A stretch of DNA of 64,000 bases, from NCBI RefSeq assembly GCF_000711215.1, contig NZ_JOMF01000005.1, forward strand, positions 248,001 to 312,000. The letters are read 5' to 3'. The stretch is from Methanomicrobium mobile BP (GTDB lineage: Archaea > Halobacteriota > Methanomicrobia > Methanomicrobiales > Methanomicrobiaceae). Position numbers and translations under genes: made by a program. Shown here piece by piece: positions 61,479 through 64,000 of the stretch. The notes beneath the pieces were generated by a model that had not been told where the DNA came from, did no database searches, and was given only the letters and a program-made list of their open reading frames with translations. Each line of letters starts with the position of its first letter. The stretch's first letter is position 1.

Positions 61479-62684
61479 TTAAATCTTCAGCTGAGTGTAT
61501 GAAAGATTTTCCATATTTTCTTTCAGTGTCTTGAAGACCGGCGCTCCGTCGACGAAGGTGTATATTTCATCGGCTTTGGCTTCGGGGTCAATGTCAGCGA
61601 AGAGATCGGGGTAGAGGACCTTTCCGACATAGTATGCGTTGGCCATACTGGTCTCATGGTTCGTACCCATCGATGTATGCGGGTTGAGTGCATAGATCTT
61701 GCCGGTCTTTACCGCGGTTAATTCCCTGTATGACGGATCGGTCTGGAGTTCGTAGATACCTCCGCCGCCCGCGGCTTCCATTGTGTTGAGGTCAACGAAG
61801 ATAATCTCGGGATCCCATCCGATGATCTGTTCCTTGGATACGGCAGCATATCCTGTGCTTGCCGTTGATCCGAGTCCTGCCGCAACGTTATTTGCGGAGA
61901 GAACCGTGAACGGATAGTATGTCGGGTCGCTTCCGTCGAATCCGTGTGCACCGTTATAGGAGACTCCGCCTATGTATACCGTGGGCTTAACGGTTCCGTC
62001 GGCTTTTGCGGCTCTTGATTCAAGATCGGCTCTTGTGTCGGCGAAGTATTTGATTACATCCTCGGCACGCTGTTCTTTGTGGAGAACTTTTGCGATTGTC
62101 CTGAGCGATTCCTCGACTTTAGCCGTGCTCGTGACATAGTCGCCGGAGTAGAAGAGAACTACGGGTATTCCGGTCTTTTCGGTGAGTTCGTTGGCGTTCT
62201 GAATGATTGTATCGGAGACACCCGACATGAAGACGACTTCGGGGTTTGCTTTCATGAGAAGTTCGGGATCAACGACTCCTTTTGATGCTCCCAAAACCTG
62301 TAATTCTTTAATCTGCGGATTTGCCAGCATATACGGTCTGGTTTCGGCTTTGCGCTTTAAGAGACTGCTGTCCTGGAAGTCAACCGCGACCATCTTGTCG
62401 GTTGCTCCGAGCCATGCGAAGTATCGCGATGAACCCGAGCCCGATACCGCTATCTTTGACGGATTGTCGGGAACAACAACACTGCGCCCGGCGACGTCGG
62501 TTATCGTGATTGTTGCGCTGTCTGTCTGTGTTTCCGTACCCGTTGCGACAGGGGCAGCCGTTGCCGTTTGGGTAGCTGCCGCCGTTGCGGATCCTCCTGC
62601 GCTGCCGGAGCCGGATGTGCAGCCTGCAAAGGCAATCGCCGCAAGCATGGCAATCATGATCAAAATTGTTAATGCTTTTTTCAT
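61479..62684 (-). CDS. ABC importer substrate-binding lipoprotein (metal-chelate/B12 type)
   Basis: The 401-aa product starts with a signal ending in a lipobox-like AAIAFAGC and a Ser/Ala/Thr linker, then a FecB/BtuF-type fold: ITITDVAGRSVVVPDNPSK, PEVVFMSGV, NVAAGLG and HTSMGTNHE. It probably binds iron siderophores, heme or cobamides. The ATG at 62684 is preferred over 62711. The transport genes stand upstream on the same strand. Confidence 0.88.
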   Translation of the reverse strand: MKKALTILIMIAMLAAIAFAGCTSGSGSAGGSATAAATQTATAAPVATGTETQTDSATITITDVAGRSVVVPDNPSKIAVSGSGSSRYFAWLGATDKMVAVDFQDSSLLKRKAETRPYMLANPQIKELQVLGASKGVVDPELLMKANPEVVFMSGVSDTIIQNANELTEKTGIPVVLFYSGDYVTSTAKVEESLRTIAKVLHKEQRAEDVIKYFADTRADLESRAAKADGTVKPTVYIGGVSYNGAHGFDGSDPTYYPFTVLSANNVAAGLGSTASTGYAAVSKEQIIGWDPEIIFVDLNTMEAAGGGGIYELQTDPSYRELTAVKTGKIYALNPHTSMGTNHETSMANAYYVGKVLYPDLFADIDPEAKADEIYTFVDGAPVFKTLKENMENLSYTQLKI

Positions 62685-62906
62685 AGTGTGACCATTTTTA
62701 ATTTTTGTCATACTTATTGTTATAGATATTGATTTTGTATGTGATTAATAGTTATTTTTGAAATTCGGTATGATTAGTTTATGGGTGTTGCAAAGAAAAG
62801 TGACTTCCGCGGTTTGCCGCGGTTATCCCCGGTTATCCGCGGACCGAAAAAAGAAGAATAAATCCGGGGCAGTATCCCGGAAATTCATGAAATCCGATAT
62901 CAGATC

Positions 62907-63803
62907 TCAGAATTTCGGCACAACGATAGGCATATTGTTATGCGAAATGACATCGACGGCAATACCGTATACTTCTTCGATAAGTTCGGGAGTAACGCCC
63001 GACTTGTCGCAGATCTTATGGATCTTGCCGCCTTTCATGAAGACAAACTTATCCGCAAACCTCAGAGCCAGATTCAGGTCATGCATGGTCATAATCGTGG
63101 CACAGTTATGGCAGTCCACGACATGTCGGATAAGCTTTAAGATCTCCATCTGACGCGACATATCCAGAGCGCTCGTAGGTTCGTCGAGAAGAAGGACGGA
63201 CGGTTCCTGAACAATGGCACGGCAGACGCAGACTCTCTGAAGTTCTCCCCCCGAGATCTCGTCGATATACCTCAGCTGCATATTCGAAAGTCCGAACTTT
63301 TCAAGAGCGTCATAGACAAGATCATAATCGTGTTCCGTGATCTTCCAGCCGAGATGCGGCTTTCTGCCGAGAAGAACGGTATCAAAGACCGTCATTCTTG
63401 CCGACTCGTTTCTCTGCGCCACGTAGCCGACGTTCCTGGCTATGTCCCTGCCCGACATCTTCGAGAGATCCATATCGCCTATAAGAATTGTTCCCGCCTT
63501 CGGTTTGAGAATCATATTCATGCATTTGAGAAGCGTGGATTTTCCTACGCCGTTGGGTCCGAGGATTGCCAGAATCTCACCGCGTGAGACTTCTACCGTG
63601 ATGTCTTTAAGGATCTTTGTCGTGCCGTATTCGAATTCAACGGCATCGGCTCTCAGAAGAGCGAGGCAGTCGTCATCATCCCTGTGATGTTCGCAGCATC
63701 CTCCGCATCCTCCTCCGTGCGAGTGAGGATGAGTATGCACGACGTCGCGGTGTGAATGAGGGTGTTCGTGCATGACGCCGTCGTGAGTATGATCTCCTGT
63801 CAT
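62907..63803 (-). CDS. ABC importer ATPase with His/Cys-rich N-terminus
   Basis: The 298-aa product has Walker [10 protein letters not shown], signature ISGGELQ, and DEPTSALDM, placing it with FecE/BtuD ATPases. The first 45 residues are unusual: eleven histidines with four cysteines ([21 protein letters not shown]), a likely metal-binding head. It overlaps the permease gene by 4 nt. Confidence 0.9.
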   Translation of the reverse strand: MTGDHTHDGVMHEHPHSHRDVVHTHPHSHGGGCGGCCEHHRDDDDCLALLRADAVEFEYGTTKILKDITVEVSRGEILAILGPNGVGKSTLLKCMNMILKPKAGTILIGDMDLSKMSGRDIARNVGYVAQRNESARMTVFDTVLLGRKPHLGWKITEHDYDLVYDALEKFGLSNMQLRYIDEISGGELQRVCVCRAIVQEPSVLLLDEPTSALDMSRQMEILKLIRHVVDCHNCATIMTMHDLNLALRFADKFVFMKGGKIHKICDKSGVTPELIEEVYGIAVDVISHNNMPIVVPKF

Positions 63804-64000
63804 ATTCTCCTCCCTTTAATTATAATGTAGATGAATATGGGCGCTCCGAGGAATGCGGTCAGAACCGCGACCGGCAGAATATGCGGTGCGATAATCGTCC
63901 TTGCCACGGTATCGGCGACCAGAAGCAGGAGCGATCCGCAGACCAGACTTGCCGGAATCAGGAACCTGTGGTCGTCCCCCACGATTCTTCGCATCATATG
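63800..64000 (-). CDS. FecCD-family permease (5' part beyond window)
   Basis: The C-terminal 66 residues of a FecCD/BtuC-type permease are visible: [22 protein letters not shown] followed by [20 protein letters not shown] and a basic end. The family end motif (VGxPxFxYLL-like) is present. The gene continues past coordinate 64000; it would be first in the operon with the ATPase and substrate-binding genes. Confidence 0.88.
   Translation of the reverse strand, partial: HMMRRIVGDDHRFLIPASLVCGSLLLLVADTVARTIIAPHILPVAVLTAFLGAPIFIYIIIKGRRI

Overview
The window is a chromosomal segment of a methanogenic euryarchaeon, most likely of the Methanomicrobiales and possibly close to Methanocorpusculum; the genus is a guess from gene content. 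Archaeal markers are PCNA, primase large subunit PriL, TFE, Alba, ribosomal protein S17e, archaeal CobY, aTrm56 and archaeal-type AlaRS. Methanogen-type markers are the F420H2:NADP oxidoreductase NpdG, the aspartate-semialdehyde sulfurtransferase (homocysteine) pair and a UPF0280 protein. Promoters look archaeal: TATA-like boxes 20-35 nt ahead of several starts, some of which would give leaderless mRNAs.

Layout: 1-11.8 kb holds housekeeping genes (SbcD/Mre11 fragment, YgiQ-type radical SAM protein, npdG, gdhA, Mrp/Nbp35 ATPase, a two-gene regulator operon, an M20 peptidase, moaA, rlmE). 12.1-18.9 kb holds information processing and lysine synthesis (pcn, priL, a ThiN-like protein, rps17e, dapA-dapB, a ferredoxin, asd, alba). 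19-22.2 kb has a secreted protein, a DUF373 membrane protein and a coiled-coil protein. 22.7-28.5 kb is an accessory island of two large overlapping genes. 29-36 kb has ftsZ with a ribbon-helix-helix regulator gene, cobD-cobY, a membrane-anchored HTH protein and alaS. 36-48.6 kb has a SWIM protein, a Nif3-like protein, the homocysteine/sulfide-assimilation genes, an MFS exporter, aTrm56, an ATP-grasp protein, tfe, moaB and two tRNAs. 48.7-59.4 kb is an anaerobic cobalamin island (cbiA; cbiQ-cbiO; cbiT-L-F-G-H-C-D-E; cbiN-cbiM). 59.6-64 kb has a DMT exporter, an HTH protein with a tandem-repeat linker and a metallophore/B12-type ABC importer running off the end.

The most notable item is the island at 22.7-28.5 kb. 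Its first gene encodes an SF2 helicase with a C-terminal PD-(D/E)XK nuclease (about 1245 aa). Its second, overlapping by 8 nt, encodes a 694-residue protein whose size, position and MID-like segment resemble a short, catalytically inactive prokaryotic Argonaute. This is the architecture of DdmD-DdmE, the plasmid-elimination system of Vibrio cholerae, here in a methanogen. I know of no characterised archaeal example. The DdmE assignment rests on context and weak motif resemblance.

A second theme is short degenerate tandem repeats, often of 12 or 20 bp, in intergenic regions and at the 5' ends of genes (18.4, 36.5, 48.1, 52.2 and 60.9 kb), plus two strongly T/G-skewed noncoding tracts (6.4-6.8 and 28.7-29.0 kb) and several perfect palindromes that look like operators (7.58, 30.57-30.62 and 61.25 kb). 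No transposase, integrase, rRNA or CRISPR array was seen.
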